From a virus: a stretch of 36,843 bases of DNA. The DNA lies in the IMG/VR virus record IMGVR_UViG_3300034198_012353, positions 1 to 36,843 of that record. The stretch is one strand, 5' to 3'. The notes under the pieces are model-generated. The model had not been told where the DNA came from, did not search any database, and saw only the letters and a list, made by a program, of their open reading frames with translations. This document shows, one piece after another, positions 1 through 8,336 of this stretch. Made by a program: the position numbers and the translations under genes. Each line of letters opens with the position of its first letter. Within the stretch, counting starts at the first letter, position 1.

Positions 1-6
1 CGTTTG

Positions 7-81
7 TAGGGTAAAGAGGACTCGAACCTCCATGATGCCTTGCTCCCAAAGCAAGTGACTTAGCCATTAGTCCATTACCCT
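7..81 (-). tRNA. tRNA-Pro (anticodon UGG)
   Basis: The reverse strand folds into a cloverleaf. The acceptor stem AGGGTAA pairs perfectly with TTACCCT, the D stem is GACT/AGTC, the anticodon stem is CTTGC/GCAAG around loop TTTGGGA (anticodon TGG), and the T arm is GGAGG-TTCGAGT-CCTCT with one G-T wobble. The variable loop has 7 nt and the discriminator base is A. CCA is not encoded (the next bases are CAA), so a host CCA-adding enzyme would be required. UGG reads CCA/CCG proline codons by wobble and may supplement the host pool in an AT-rich phage. The gene lies just past a terminator on the same strand and may belong to a tRNA cluster left of the window. Confidence 0.93.
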
Positions 82-89
82 ATATGTGT

Positions 90-128
90 AAAACAAAAAA
101 CCCCGAGATTTTTAAGTCCCGAGGTTTT
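90..128 (-). terminator. intrinsic terminator between sORF/PhyH unit and tRNA
   Basis: Read on the minus strand, the arms at 128-117 and 108-97 form a 12-bp RNA stem (two G-U pairs) with an 8-nt loop, followed by a T-rich tract. The wobble pairs work only on the minus strand, so it should end transcripts coming from the PhyH-like gene. Confidence 0.8.
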
Positions 129-151
129 CTAATATTTTAAGTTAAATTAAA

Positions 152-247
152 TTAACCGACATCAGTATCATCGAGACATATGGACATAGGATGCTCATTC
201 CAATTTTGTTGGTCCATCGGCGACATCGTATGTGTTAATTGTCTCAT
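152..247 (-). CDS. possible small protein, 31 aa
   Basis: A short reading frame begins MRQLTHTMSPMDQQNW and ends with DDTDVG and a TAA stop. It fills the otherwise empty 70-236 bp downstream of the PhyH-like gene, with a TATCTTTG box about 25 bp upstream and an intrinsic terminator about 25 bp downstream. The product is hydrophilic, rich in Met and Asp, with no signal peptide or membrane segment. No family is recognised. Support comes only from the flanking signals, and a chance ORF or an untranslated RNA remains quite possible. Confidence 0.35.
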   Translation of the reverse strand: MRQLTHTMSPMDQQNWNEHPMSICLDDTDVG

Positions 248-272
248 TGAATTTTGTTTTAATCTTCTTTTG

Positions 273-280
273 CAAAGATA
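273..280 (-). promoter_or_regulatory. Bacteroidota-type -7 box TATCTTTG
   Basis: This matches TAnnTTTG, the -7 element of the primary Bacteroidota sigma factor, about 25 bp upstream of the 31-aa frame. A clear -33 TTTG is not seen; only T-rich sequence occupies that position. Confidence 0.35.
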
Positions 281-317
281 ATAATAAATACTGATAAAAA
301 GAATAAAAACTAATAAT

Positions 318-1100
318 TTATTCACCCCAATGTTTTTTTCTTAAATCATCCATATCAATTGGTTCGCGCTTCATGTGTCCACCCTTAGAAAAATTTGCAC
401 CTTTTTTCAAATATCCACCTAAGAAATTCCTTCTCATTCTGTTTGAATTATTTGCTTCAGATCCATGAACACAATGAGAGTGTAAGAGTACTACTTGGCC
501 TTTTCTAAGATAACCTTCTACTTTTCTAAAATCATGACCTTCTGGCATAACACATGGTTTACCTCTTTCGTTACTCCAAAATGCTGGGTTGGTTTTAATT
601 CTCTCCTCATCAACTTCAATTGGTAGTACAGGTAAACGATGAGACCCCTCATAATTCCAAACAGCACCGTTTTCTGGATCATGATTATCTAATGCTAATG
701 CGGTATTAATTATCTCATTATGACCACATTGAGTATAAAAAGCGTTTTGGTGTTGATCTCTACCTAATTGTCCCGGAGGTTTAAAATAGCACCAACTTTG
801 CATCCCTTGTATTTCACCTCCCATTAAAAATTCAACGGCTTCTAAAATTTTTGGGTGTGCGAATAGTTTTTCCAGTTTATCTGAAAGTTTATGTGGGTAC
901 GCAAATGGGTCCCACTCACCCCATATTTTACCATCTGGGGCTTCTGTTCCGGTTCTTTCATTTCTTAATCTATCTAATTCGTCGTTTATTTCATTACATT
1001 CCTCTTCTGTTAATAGTTCCAGAACCGTGAATCCTCTGTATCTCCAATCAAAGGTTATTTGTTGAACTTCTAAGTCGGTAAGATGTTTAAAATTACTCAT
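318..1100 (-). CDS. phytanoyl-CoA dioxygenase (PhyH)-like Fe(II)/2-oxoglutarate oxygenase
   Basis: The 260-aa length and motif order fit the PhyH family of non-heme Fe(II)/2-oxoglutarate hydroxylases. HQNAFY at 117-122 occupies the place of the usual HQD(N)FY metal motif. An ENGAVWNYEGSHR block at about 143-155 corresponds to the family's NG...PGSH segment. The distal ligand is H212 in CVHGSEANNS, followed by R221/R223/R224 for 2-oxoglutarate. The expected carboxylate after the first His is Asn119 rather than Asp, so iron binding may be altered or the product may be inactive. There is no signal peptide, so it should act in the cytoplasm. The substrate is unknown; in phages such enzymes are thought to modify small molecules, sugars or peptides. 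It is divergent from the next gene with a 56-bp gap. Confidence 0.82.
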   Translation of the reverse strand: MSNFKHLTDLEVQQITFDWRYRGFTVLELLTEEECNEINDELDRLRNERTGTEAPDGKIWGEWDPFAYPHKLSDKLEKLFAHPKILEAVEFLMGGEIQGMQSWCYFKPPGQLGRDQHQNAFYTQCGHNEIINTALALDNHDPENGAVWNYEGSHRLPVLPIEVDEERIKTNPAFWSNERGKPCVMPEGHDFRKVEGYLRKGQVVLLHSHCVHGSEANNSNRMRRNFLGGYLKKGANFSKGGHMKREPIDMDDLRKKHWGE

Positions 1101-1156
1101 ATATATATGCTTTAATACCCTAAATTAAATAAAAAAATACTTATTGTAAAGAAGAT

Positions 1157-1522
1157 ATGGGTATAATTCCGATTACCTGGTATATTGAAACGCCAATAGA
1201 TTTTGAACATAAACAATATACGTTATTATCCTACCTACAGCGTGTAGACGCTAGTTTTATTGAAAAGCAACTATCTCCACACCTTTTACATATGGAAAAC
1301 ATGCTTAAAGAGTTATATGTGTTTGACGAAAAATTTCTATCAATATTAAAGGATTTTGACAGGAATAGATATAAATTCTTTAATAACCCAAAATTAGAAG
1401 GTGAAGATAATGAATTAGTTTACGAGGTAAAGGATATCGTAGATTTCTCAATCCCCCAAGTAAAAACTAGGTTAAATCTAGGTTATAAAATACTAGAAAG
1501 ACATTCTCAGATTTTGTTCTAA
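1157..1522 (+). CDS. hypothetical protein, 121 aa
   Basis: A soluble, mainly helical, charged protein with no signal peptide, membrane segment or recognised motif. It starts MGIIPITWYIETPIDFEHK and ends LNLGYKILERHSQILF. The first in-frame ATG follows an A-rich leader. It is the first gene of the rightward strand, divergent from the PhyH-like gene, and is followed by 138 bp of intergenic sequence holding a short repeat. The function is unknown. Confidence 0.7.
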   Translation: MGIIPITWYIETPIDFEHKQYTLLSYLQRVDASFIEKQLSPHLLHMENMLKELYVFDEKFLSILKDFDRNRYKFFNNPKLEGEDNELVYEVKDIVDFSIPQVKTRLNLGYKILERHSQILF

Positions 1523-1576
1523 TAATTTTTCCGGCAATATATACGCTCTATTTGCCTTGCCCGATATTTATTTTAT

Positions 1577-1613
1577 GGCAAGAAGAAACTAAATGTATCT
1601 CTATCATTAAAAT
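1577..1613. repeat. short intergenic repeat, copy 1
   Basis: GGCAAGAAGAAACTAAATGT followed by ATCTCTATCATTAAA matches the intergenic sequence at 18918-18948, apart from a 3-bp GAA insertion and one inserted T. It contains inverted-repeat cores (ATCATT/AATGAT at 1603-1616), and CTTGCC at 1556-1561 can pair with GGCAAG at 1577-1582. Both copies are noncoding, so a regulatory or RNA role is possible. The 1523-1660 gap holds nothing else recognisable apart from a TATTTATT stretch at about 1565. Confidence 0.55.
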
Positions 1614-1660
1614 GATGGGGCATAGGTTAGGTAAAACTTCTATATCTAAAACTTAATTTT

Positions 1661-2305
1661 ATGCAGAAAATCAAAGCAATTTCAAGGAATATCGGTGATT
1701 ACATCGTTTACGCCTTCCTATCATTAGCAATACTATTTGTTGTATGTGCACTTATCGCCCAAATCTTTTTTATCTTTTTAGAGTTTAGCGGTAGAAGTGA
1801 AACTGCGGCACAAATAGCAAGAGAGTTTAACTGGAAATTTGACGGAACCTTTAAAAATGATCCAAATAACATATTCTATAATGCTGACGAACATGTGTAT
1901 GTTGAGAGTGTTGTTAATAATGTTAAGATAGGCAAATTGGCCGGAAATAGAAATTTAGAGTTTGGGGTAAAAAACATATTAGAGGAGTTTTTACAAGACA
2001 AAGGGTATGACTTAACACCAAACGCTCCAAATAAATTAAAGGTAGAAATTATATACCTAGACGTCTTAACTACAAAAAAGAACGTGTCAGTATTTCATAA
2101 AAACGAAGAAGAAGTAGTCATAAGAATGAAAGGTATTTTATATAAGGACGGAAAAAAAGAAAAGGAAATCGTTGTTGAAGAAGGTTCCTCAGAAATCTCA
2201 ATGTCAAGTTTAATTGTTGATGAAGGAGGTCAGTTTAATCAAACATCTCTAAGTAATGCAATAAAGAAAACTTGCGATAAATTGATTCAAAAATTATTTA
2301 GTTAA
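1661..2305 (+). CDS. membrane-anchored protein, 214 aa, unknown function
   Basis: One strong hydrophobic segment at about residues 11-42 (IGDYIVYAFLSLAILFVVCA onward) precedes a roughly 170-residue polar domain. That domain contains alternating beta-type stretches (VKVEIIYLDVLTTKKN, VVIRMKGILYKDGKKEKEIV) and a helical end. The topology suggests an inner-membrane anchor with the domain exposed in the periplasm, although an uncleaved signal is possible. The C-terminal part is loosely reminiscent of lipoproteins that bind envelope components, but no family is recognised. It opens the exported-protein block; the next gene starts 2 bp after its stop. Confidence 0.7.
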   Translation: MQKIKAISRNIGDYIVYAFLSLAILFVVCALIAQIFFIFLEFSGRSETAAQIAREFNWKFDGTFKNDPNNIFYNADEHVYVESVVNNVKIGKLAGNRNLEFGVKNILEEFLQDKGYDLTPNAPNKLKVEIIYLDVLTTKKNVSVFHKNEEEVVIRMKGILYKDGKKEKEIVVEEGSSEISMSSLIVDEGGQFNQTSLSNAIKKTCDKLIQKLFS

Positions 2306-2307
2306 AA

Positions 2308-3966
2308 ATGAAAAAATTATTACTGTTATGCGGTTTATTTTTATTGTGGGTATCGGGCTACTCGCAATTAAGTGTTAATCAAAGTATTGTTCAACAACCA
2401 CCATATAAAGTGGGTGACACAATATCTGTAAACTACACTTTAAGTAGAGGTACAACAAATCCAAAACCTCGTTATTTTTGGTTAAGATATCAATATAACA
2501 ACAAAGCGTTGGAATATGTGTCAACCACATGGTCTCAAGGATCACAAACTCAGGTGTATTACACAAACTGGAGCAATTATGTTTTTAATGCTAATGCCGG
2601 TGTTGCTGCAACTGATTTGTATGGTCAATATATGTTAACCCCTTGGGCTTATGTTACAAACGTAGATTGGAGTGTTGGTCAATTATCAATACAAAGAGTT
2701 GATAAATCTATGGACGGTTTATTTGCAACACAAAAGTACATAATTAAAGACAAGAGTGGTTATGATAATATTCATAAATTAGATTTATCATATGCTTTAG
2801 ATAGTACTGCTGGTGCAAATATTTCACCACTAACAACAACTGGTGGATCTGTAGGATTAACCCAGGTTGTAGGTAACACATCACAATTTAAGGTTAGAGT
2901 GTTATATCCAACAAACTACACTAACATTGCTGACCATAGCGTTCAATTAATGCCATTAAAAACCGATGGTAGTGGTGATATTGATTGGACAAAACAACCT
3001 ATTGCAACAAAAGCATTAGACGCCACTGGTGAAGCAACATTTATTAGCGGGATTAAAGTTGGTGATAGTTTAGGTATATTCATTGCACCTGCAATGCAGA
3101 AGTCATTCATGAATAACATTGTTACAGTTTCAGATGCATATAAAGCATTTTTAGGTGTTTCTCAAACAGACATTAATGGTAATGCAAATTATTTTACATA
3201 TCCTAATTTAGAAAAACATGTGGGTAATGTGACTTTAGGCGATACAACATTTAATGAAAATGACGCTTATTTCTTGTTCTCATATGTTATGGGTATTAAT
3301 GTATCTTCAAATACAGGTATACCAACATCGTCAGCACAAAGCATAAAATGGCAATCTGGTTTATTAAATCAAAGTTGGTTAGATGGTAAACCAAAATATA
3401 GGACATATATAACATCTTCAAATCAAGCAGTAGATGCTGTTTATGCTTGGGGTGGTGATATGGATTGGTCGCATTCAACTAGTCCTTCACAAATTGCTTC
3501 AAAAATTGCTAGTGGAAATTATAATAATTCTGTGAATCCAGGTTCTAGTGATATTAAGATTGGAACAATGTCTTCATTGGGTTATCAAGCAGCAGCATTA
3601 GAAACTGTTAATTTAAATGTCACATCAACATTGCAAAATGGTAAAGTGGTTCTAACAACAACCTTATCAAAAGAAGGACTGGCTGGTTTACAAGTTATAA
3701 TGAATTATGACACAAATAAATTGTCTTTAGATAATGTAATATTTGATGCTGGGAGTACAATTACAAACTTCTCAACACATGATAACGGTAGATTAACATT
3801 CGGATCAATAGATCAATTAAAAGTTGCTAGAATTAAAACTGGTACACCTTATAAATTAATATTTACACCAAAAGTACCATTAACAAATACTTCGGGTTTA
3901 TTCTTCTTTGTATTAGCAGATGCTGTTGATGCTGGGGGTAATAAAGTCAACCTAGTTGTTGAATAA
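2308..3966 (+). CDS. secreted cohesin/dockerin-like protein, 552 aa
   Basis: A classical signal peptide (KK, then a Leu-rich core) ends in GYS with Gln20 at +1, typical of Bacteroidota signal peptidase I substrates. The mature protein is beta-rich. The N-terminal sandwich (about 25-150) and the C-terminal one (about 432-552, with YDTNKLSLDNV) resemble cohesin-like folds. A middle segment (about 271-331, VTVSDAYKAF...NENDAYFLF) looks like a degenerate dockerin pair. The last 120 residues are paralogous to the end of the next gene's product. Stop and start are fused as TAATG with the next gene, implying coordinated translation. It probably acts at the cell surface or periplasm. The fold assignment is from pattern only, and a virion role cannot be excluded. 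Confidence 0.75.
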   Translation: MKKLLLLCGLFLLWVSGYSQLSVNQSIVQQPPYKVGDTISVNYTLSRGTTNPKPRYFWLRYQYNNKALEYVSTTWSQGSQTQVYYTNWSNYVFNANAGVAATDLYGQYMLTPWAYVTNVDWSVGQLSIQRVDKSMDGLFATQKYIIKDKSGYDNIHKLDLSYALDSTAGANISPLTTTGGSVGLTQVVGNTSQFKVRVLYPTNYTNIADHSVQLMPLKTDGSGDIDWTKQPIATKALDATGEATFISGIKVGDSLGIFIAPAMQKSFMNNIVTVSDAYKAFLGVSQTDINGNANYFTYPNLEKHVGNVTLGDTTFNENDAYFLFSYVMGINVSSNTGIPTSSAQSIKWQSGLLNQSWLDGKPKYRTYITSSNQAVDAVYAWGGDMDWSHSTSPSQIASKIASGNYNNSVNPGSSDIKIGTMSSLGYQAAALETVNLNVTSTLQNGKVVLTTTLSKEGLAGLQVIMNYDTNKLSLDNVIFDAGSTITNFSTHDNGRLTFGSIDQLKVARIKTGTPYKLIFTPKVPLTNTSGLFFFVLADAVDAGGNKVNLVVE

Positions 3967-6566
3967 TGAGAAAAATTTTATTAATATTTTTACTGGTTTG
4001 CTCGTTCATATCGAACGGGCAAACTGTTTATTCACCTGACCCTAAATCGTTTATAATAAACACTACTAGTCAAGATGCTAGTGGTTTTGAATTAACTGGA
4101 TTTAGTGCAACATCGACTTTACTTACTTCAATAAGTTTAGTTAATCCTCCATCTGGTACAACATTTTATCTTAACGATACAAGGGGGTTAATTGCAGCAA
4201 GTGGATTTACTTTAAGTGGTAATAAAACTCGTTTGGTGGTGACTGGTACAATGGCTAGCATTAATACTGCATTAGCGTCTTTAAAAATAAACACGGGTTC
4301 GGTAAAGGGTGATGTTAATATTTCTGTGGCCGCTACTGTTAATCAAGCAGGGTATTATTACAATGGTGTGAATGGGCATTTTTATAAACCAGTTGCAACA
4401 GGTGTATATTATACTGCAGCGAGGGCTGCGGCATTAGCAACAACATTCAAGGGACAGCAAGGGTATTTGGTGACTATTACTTCTGCGGATGAAGATGCGT
4501 TTATTTATAATAATGTTCCACAAAGTAATATTTGGTTCGCGTTGACCGATGAGGTAACAGAAGCACAATGGAAAATTGACGCTGGTCCTGAAAAGGGGAC
4601 TTTAATTAAAACATCAAACGGACAAACCGCAGGAAACATACAAGGACAGTATAATAACTGGGCGGGTGGTGAGCCAAACAATAGTGGTAATGAAGATTAT
4701 GCTGTAACTAAATGGGGTGGTGGTACTCAATGGAACGATCTACCAAACACTTTTAATTGTGCGTATGTAATTGAATACGGAACTTGGTCTAATCCTGATG
4801 ACGCAACATTTACTGAATTTTATACTAATAGCGTGACCCATTCAAATGGGGAAACCATAAAAGCACTATTTGGGTTTAAGTTCAATAATTCAATAGATAA
4901 AACCAAATTTACCGCACAAGTATTCAAAAGAAATGATTCATATTCAACTTGGGCTGCTGCGGATGGTTACAAATCATTAAGTGGGTTAGGTAAGGTATAT
5001 CTTTCAAATCAAATAGACACCGCAAAAATATTCTCAACAGGTATCCCTTTAAGTGGTGTAAGCGATATGACTCAATTTTCTAACGCTGATATTGGTAAGG
5101 TTTATAGAATGACCATAACAGGGACACAAGGTGGCGGATGGGGAACTGATATCTACACAAATGATTCTTATATTCCAGCAATGGCGGTACATGCTGGTAT
5201 TGTGACAATTGGTCAAACAAAAGAAGTTTATATTAAAATAGTTGAAGGGCAAAATAGTTATCCAGGATCTACTCGTAACGGTATAACAACTTCTGAATGG
5301 GGTGGCTGGGGATTAAGTTATCAATTTGTTTCGGCGCCAACGTCATATAAAGCAACAATTTCACCCGGAGGGGCTGAATGGGCGTACGTAAACCCAAACG
5401 CAAGTTGGTTGAGTGGTAATAGTAGATTGTTAATTGACATGAGACAAGTAGGATCGTTAGACCCAACAAAAATATCAAATGTAAAAATATTAGATGCTTA
5501 TGATGGCCCTGTTACATTTATTTCAAACGATGGAACTTGGGCACAATATAATGTTCCGTCACCATTAACAAAAGTAACCGACGGGACTTCAGCATATAAC
5601 CAATATATTAGAAATGTAAATGGTTGGAATACTGATTATGCATTTCAATGCGGTGTTGGGTTTACTCAGCAAGGAGCATTCAAACAACATAGAATGGAAT
5701 TACAAGAATATAACTCAACTGAGTTAAAAACATTATATAACAGTATTGTAACAGTAACAGATGTTTATTTAGCGTTTAAAGAACTTGTAAACGGAGGTTT
5801 ATTTGGAAACCAAACTGGTAATGAATTTACGTATGGTATTCAATATAAAAATGCGGATGTTGACGATAACGGAGTATTTAATGAGGCCGATTGTTTTGCA
5901 TTATTACAAAACTTAACTGGTGTAAAAGATTTAGTACCATTATATACTTTAGATAATACGATTCGTTTAATTCCTGATTCAATTTATAATTCGATCGGCA
6001 AATCAAATTGGAACACTTTTCAAACTTTTGCCGGAAAATCATACGGATTTAGTTTATTAGACAACGTTATAAGTTATAACTACGATTTGGCAGTTAGTTG
6101 GAAAGGTGACGTAAATCTATCACATTCAGCAATACCACCTTCAAATGGTATTACAACAATGTCTACCATTTCATCTAGAACAATGAGTATTAGTAATGAA
6201 ATTAATTCATCTATTTTGACCGAGATAGTTGATGGGGCGGTATATGCTTACATTACATTAGATCCTTTACAACAAAATGTTGTTGGTACGCAATTTAAAT
6301 TGGACTATGATAATTCGGTTTTAAAATTTGAAAAAGTAGAATTTAAAACAAAAGGCAACCCTATGAACTACGGTTCTAATAATGGTTCATATATTAATAT
6401 TGGATCTTTAGTGACTGATGGTAGTACTACTTTAGATAACACCACAACATATAAAATTACATTTACACCAATAAAAAAGATTGACAATGTTTTGGGTTTA
6501 ATTTCAATATCTAATACTGACGCAGTAAATAAAAATGGGACTCAATTAACTATTAAAATATTATAA
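3966..6566 (+). CDS. secreted protein with C-type-lectin-like domain, 866 aa
   Basis: The signal peptide ends SNG with Gln19 at +1. The domains are: a beta sandwich at about 25-127; a C-type-lectin-like domain at about 137-271 (YLVTITSADEDAFI, NNWAGGEPNNSGNEDYA, then W-G-G-G-T-Q-W-N-D and CAYVIEY); a long beta-rich middle; an EF-hand/dockerin-like segment at about 631-655 (DVDDNGVFNEAD); and a cohesin-like end at about 752-866 resembling the end of the preceding protein. The WND motif of Ca-dependent lectins is intact, so carbohydrate or protein binding is plausible. Signal peptides are unusual for virion fibres, which makes a secreted or surface role likelier. TAATG coupling links it to both neighbours. 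Confidence 0.8.
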   Translation: MRKILLIFLLVCSFISNGQTVYSPDPKSFIINTTSQDASGFELTGFSATSTLLTSISLVNPPSGTTFYLNDTRGLIAASGFTLSGNKTRLVVTGTMASINTALASLKINTGSVKGDVNISVAATVNQAGYYYNGVNGHFYKPVATGVYYTAARAAALATTFKGQQGYLVTITSADEDAFIYNNVPQSNIWFALTDEVTEAQWKIDAGPEKGTLIKTSNGQTAGNIQGQYNNWAGGEPNNSGNEDYAVTKWGGGTQWNDLPNTFNCAYVIEYGTWSNPDDATFTEFYTNSVTHSNGETIKALFGFKFNNSIDKTKFTAQVFKRNDSYSTWAAADGYKSLSGLGKVYLSNQIDTAKIFSTGIPLSGVSDMTQFSNADIGKVYRMTITGTQGGGWGTDIYTNDSYIPAMAVHAGIVTIGQTKEVYIKIVEGQNSYPGSTRNGITTSEWGGWGLSYQFVSAPTSYKATISPGGAEWAYVNPNASWLSGNSRLLIDMRQVGSLDPTKISNVKILDAYDGPVTFISNDGTWAQYNVPSPLTKVTDGTSAYNQYIRNVNGWNTDYAFQCGVGFTQQGAFKQHRMELQEYNSTELKTLYNSIVTVTDVYLAFKELVNGGLFGNQTGNEFTYGIQYKNADVDDNGVFNEADCFALLQNLTGVKDLVPLYTLDNTIRLIPDSIYNSIGKSNWNTFQTFAGKSYGFSLLDNVISYNYDLAVSWKGDVNLSHSAIPPSNGITTMSTISSRTMSISNEINSSILTEIVDGAVYAYITLDPLQQNVVGTQFKLDYDNSVLKFEKVEFKTKGNPMNYGSNNGSYINIGSLVTDGSTTLDNTTTYKITFTPIKKIDNVLGLISISNTDAVNKNGTQLTIKIL

Positions 6567-6913
6567 TGAAAAAGATTATTGTTTTGTTACTTATACTTTT
6601 TGTGTCTTGTAAAAAGACGGCAGTTTATCCAATAGAAGAACCACAAAACATAGTTAACTTTTTTGATAACGAACAAAACACTGTAACTGATGGTTCACAA
6701 GTCACGTTTGACCTAAAAAACGCCGGTACTTACACCATGACTATGTTGGATTCCACTAGGAACCAGGTAGTTACTAGAGAAAAAATATCCGGCAAAATTG
6801 GGGCAAATGCCTTGAAGATTTACACCAAATCCTTGAATTCAAAGTATTTATATTTATTACTGAAGGATAGTGTTGGTAACCAAATAGGTAAAACGCTATT
6901 AATTATAAAATAA
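6566..6913 (+). CDS. small lipoprotein, 115 aa (paralogue of next gene)
   Basis: A short hydrophobic signal ends LFVSC, a lipobox with lipidated Cys at about residue 15, followed by KK. The mature part carries one small beta-sandwich module (about 45-115) ending GKTLLIIK. Its pattern (a central sugar-binding-like beta hairpin, DSVGNQIGKTLLIIK end) recalls the type IX secretion C-terminal domain, but a lipoprotein should not need that route, so this is only a fold-level resemblance. The start overlaps the preceding stop (TAATG). It shares its architecture with the next gene. No specific function is known. Confidence 0.72.
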   Translation: MKKIIVLLLILFVSCKKTAVYPIEEPQNIVNFFDNEQNTVTDGSQVTFDLKNAGTYTMTMLDSTRNQVVTREKISGKIGANALKIYTKSLNSKYLYLLLKDSVGNQIGKTLLIIK

Positions 6914-6920
6914 AAGAAAA

Positions 6921-7292
6921 ATGAAAAAAGTATTTTTAACATTATTTGGCACAATTGCCCTGTTTAGTTGTACTAAGCATGATTTATCACCAATTCCTCC
7001 AGTTGCGGTTAATAGTGACTTGGTGATAGCAAAATCCGTAGGTATCAAATTGGAGACGCCATTTGTTACCTCTGAAGTTTCTATGAACGTAAAAACAGAA
7101 ACATCACAAACGGTGACAATAAAAATAATTGACATTAGTAATAGAGTAGTGTCAAAAGAAACAGTATATGTTAATTCTGGTGATAATATACTTAAGGTAT
7201 ATACAACAGCATTACCATCTTCAGCATATAGAATTGCATTATTTGATTCTGCAGGAAATATGTTGGGGATCACAGATTTTAATAAAATATAA
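6921..7292 (+). CDS. small lipoprotein, 123 aa (paralogue of preceding gene)
   Basis: The signal ends IALFSC, a good lipobox with Cys at about 17, then TKHDLSPIPP. The mature domain (about 50-123) contains TVTIKIIDISNRVVSKETVY...NILKVYTTALPSSAYRI and aligns by pattern with the preceding protein's VTREKISG...ALKIYTKSLNSKYL, suggesting tandem duplication. The end (FDSAGNMLGITDFNKI) corresponds to KDSVGNQIGKTLLIIK. It probably sits in the envelope as a lipid-anchored protein. There is a gap of only 7 bp after the preceding gene. Confidence 0.72.
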   Translation: MKKVFLTLFGTIALFSCTKHDLSPIPPVAVNSDLVIAKSVGIKLETPFVTSEVSMNVKTETSQTVTIKIIDISNRVVSKETVYVNSGDNILKVYTTALPSSAYRIALFDSAGNMLGITDFNKI

Positions 7293-7312
7293 AAAAACAT
7301 AAAACAAAAACT

Positions 7313-7624
7313 ATGTCAGAAGAAGAACAAAACGACGGAACCTGGTCAGGTTTAAAAAAGACCATTGTTGGTGTAATTGGTACAGTAGTAACTGCTGGTG
7401 GAGTATTTTTAACTACTCTTTTTGGTGGCGGAGATAAAGAAGCAACCCCAGCGGCTGCAGCCCCAGTAATCAATATTACAAACTCAAACGCACAACAACA
7501 AGCGGCAGGAGGTAATAAAACTATAATCATCAATAAAGGCGGTGACGGTAAACCTGCAGAGCAACCAAAACCAAAACCTAAGAAAGAAGGTGATGAATTT
7601 AAAGAAGAAGCCCCAAAATGGTAA
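7313..7624 (+). CDS. small single-pass membrane protein, 103 aa
   Basis: An acidic N-terminus (MSEEEQNDGTW) is followed by one hydrophobic segment at about 15-37 (LKKTIVGVIGTVVTAGGVFL), then an Ala/Gln/Asn-rich stretch and a Pro/Lys-rich tail (about 80-103). The tail resembles the flexible periplasm-spanning part of spanin-like or other small phage envelope proteins, but no family is recognised. It is first in a run of four small membrane proteins ending at a terminator, which suggests a lysis or envelope role by position only. Confidence 0.65.
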   Translation: MSEEEQNDGTWSGLKKTIVGVIGTVVTAGGVFLTTLFGGGDKEATPAAAAPVINITNSNAQQQAAGGNKTIIINKGGDGKPAEQPKPKPKKEGDEFKEEAPKW

Positions 7625-7627
7625 AAA

Positions 7628-7729
7628 ATGGATTGGTATAAAATAGGTGTAACATCTTTCTTTATACTTTTCTTTATATGGGCAATTAAACACGCGGAAA
7701 AACAAAGTAAACAAAATGGCAGAAAGTAA
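7628..7729 (+). CDS. 33-aa single-pass membrane peptide
   Basis: The frame MDWYKIGVTSFFILFFIWAI then KHAEKQSKQNGRK fits between neighbours: it starts 3 bp after the preceding stop and overlaps the next start by 14 bp. It has one hydrophobic helix (about 5-20) and a basic tail. Its size and topology match small phage membrane peptides such as accessory lysis proteins, but no family is recognised. The tight spacing and clear hydrophobic/basic design argue that it is real. Confidence 0.55.
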   Translation: MDWYKIGVTSFFILFFIWAIKHAEKQSKQNGRK

Positions 7730-8306
7730 TCAAGCACCAGATGGTTTTAAACAACTCTTAAACTCAATGATGAAACGCAGATGGTTAATATCTGCAATGG
7801 TATTAGGTGGGTTTATGATGATAATTGCGGGAATGTTCACAGCAATTGGGTTAAAAACACCAATGGCGGCAGAATGGAAAGAATTGTTATTATTGTTATT
7901 AGGTGCATTTATTGGTAGTTATGGTAAAATCATAGATTACTGGTTTAGTGACACAGATAAGGATAAGATGTTGGTTCAAAAGATGGATGAGGAAGATGGT
8001 GTATCATTGGGCAGTGTAAATGACATAAAAGAAAGTAACAAACCGTTTACTCCAATTATTCCAGATGCGTTTGTTCAAGGTGCACAAGCCGCTAGAGAAT
8101 TGGCTGTTACTGAAAATAAACAAAATTTTGAACTGGAGAAGGATGAACAAGAGCATCGCCAAGAAATGGAAAAATTAGAGTTTTTACATCACGAACATAG
8201 ACAATGTGAACACGTGTGGGGAGATTCTGATAACGATGGTGAAGAAGAATGTCAAAAATGTGGTAAGATAAAGGATTCACATCCTGATGACCATATTGAA
8301 GGATAA
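7716..8306 (+). CDS. two-helix holin-like membrane protein with C-terminal zinc-ribbon-like motif, 196 aa
   Basis: Two hydrophobic helices (about 23-46, and about 57-72 with LLLLLLGAFIGSYGK) are followed by DYWFSD and a long charged, helical tail. The tail ends with C-x2-H...C-x2-C (CEHVWGDSDNDGEEECQKCG at about 168-187), a probable metal-binding knuckle. Hairpin topology plus the G..GK..DYWF ending of helix 2 resembles phage holin-like proteins, and the next gene repeats the pattern (GAFGIASVDKW). The tail and zinc motif are unusual for a simple holin, so a membrane scaffold is an alternative. Confidence 0.65.
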   Translation: MAESNQAPDGFKQLLNSMMKRRWLISAMVLGGFMMIIAGMFTAIGLKTPMAAEWKELLLLLLGAFIGSYGKIIDYWFSDTDKDKMLVQKMDEEDGVSLGSVNDIKESNKPFTPIIPDAFVQGAQAARELAVTENKQNFELEKDEQEHRQEMEKLEFLHHEHRQCEHVWGDSDNDGEEECQKCGKIKDSHPDDHIEG

Positions 8307-8336
8307 AAAACAATAAACTAAACTAAAACGAAAAAC

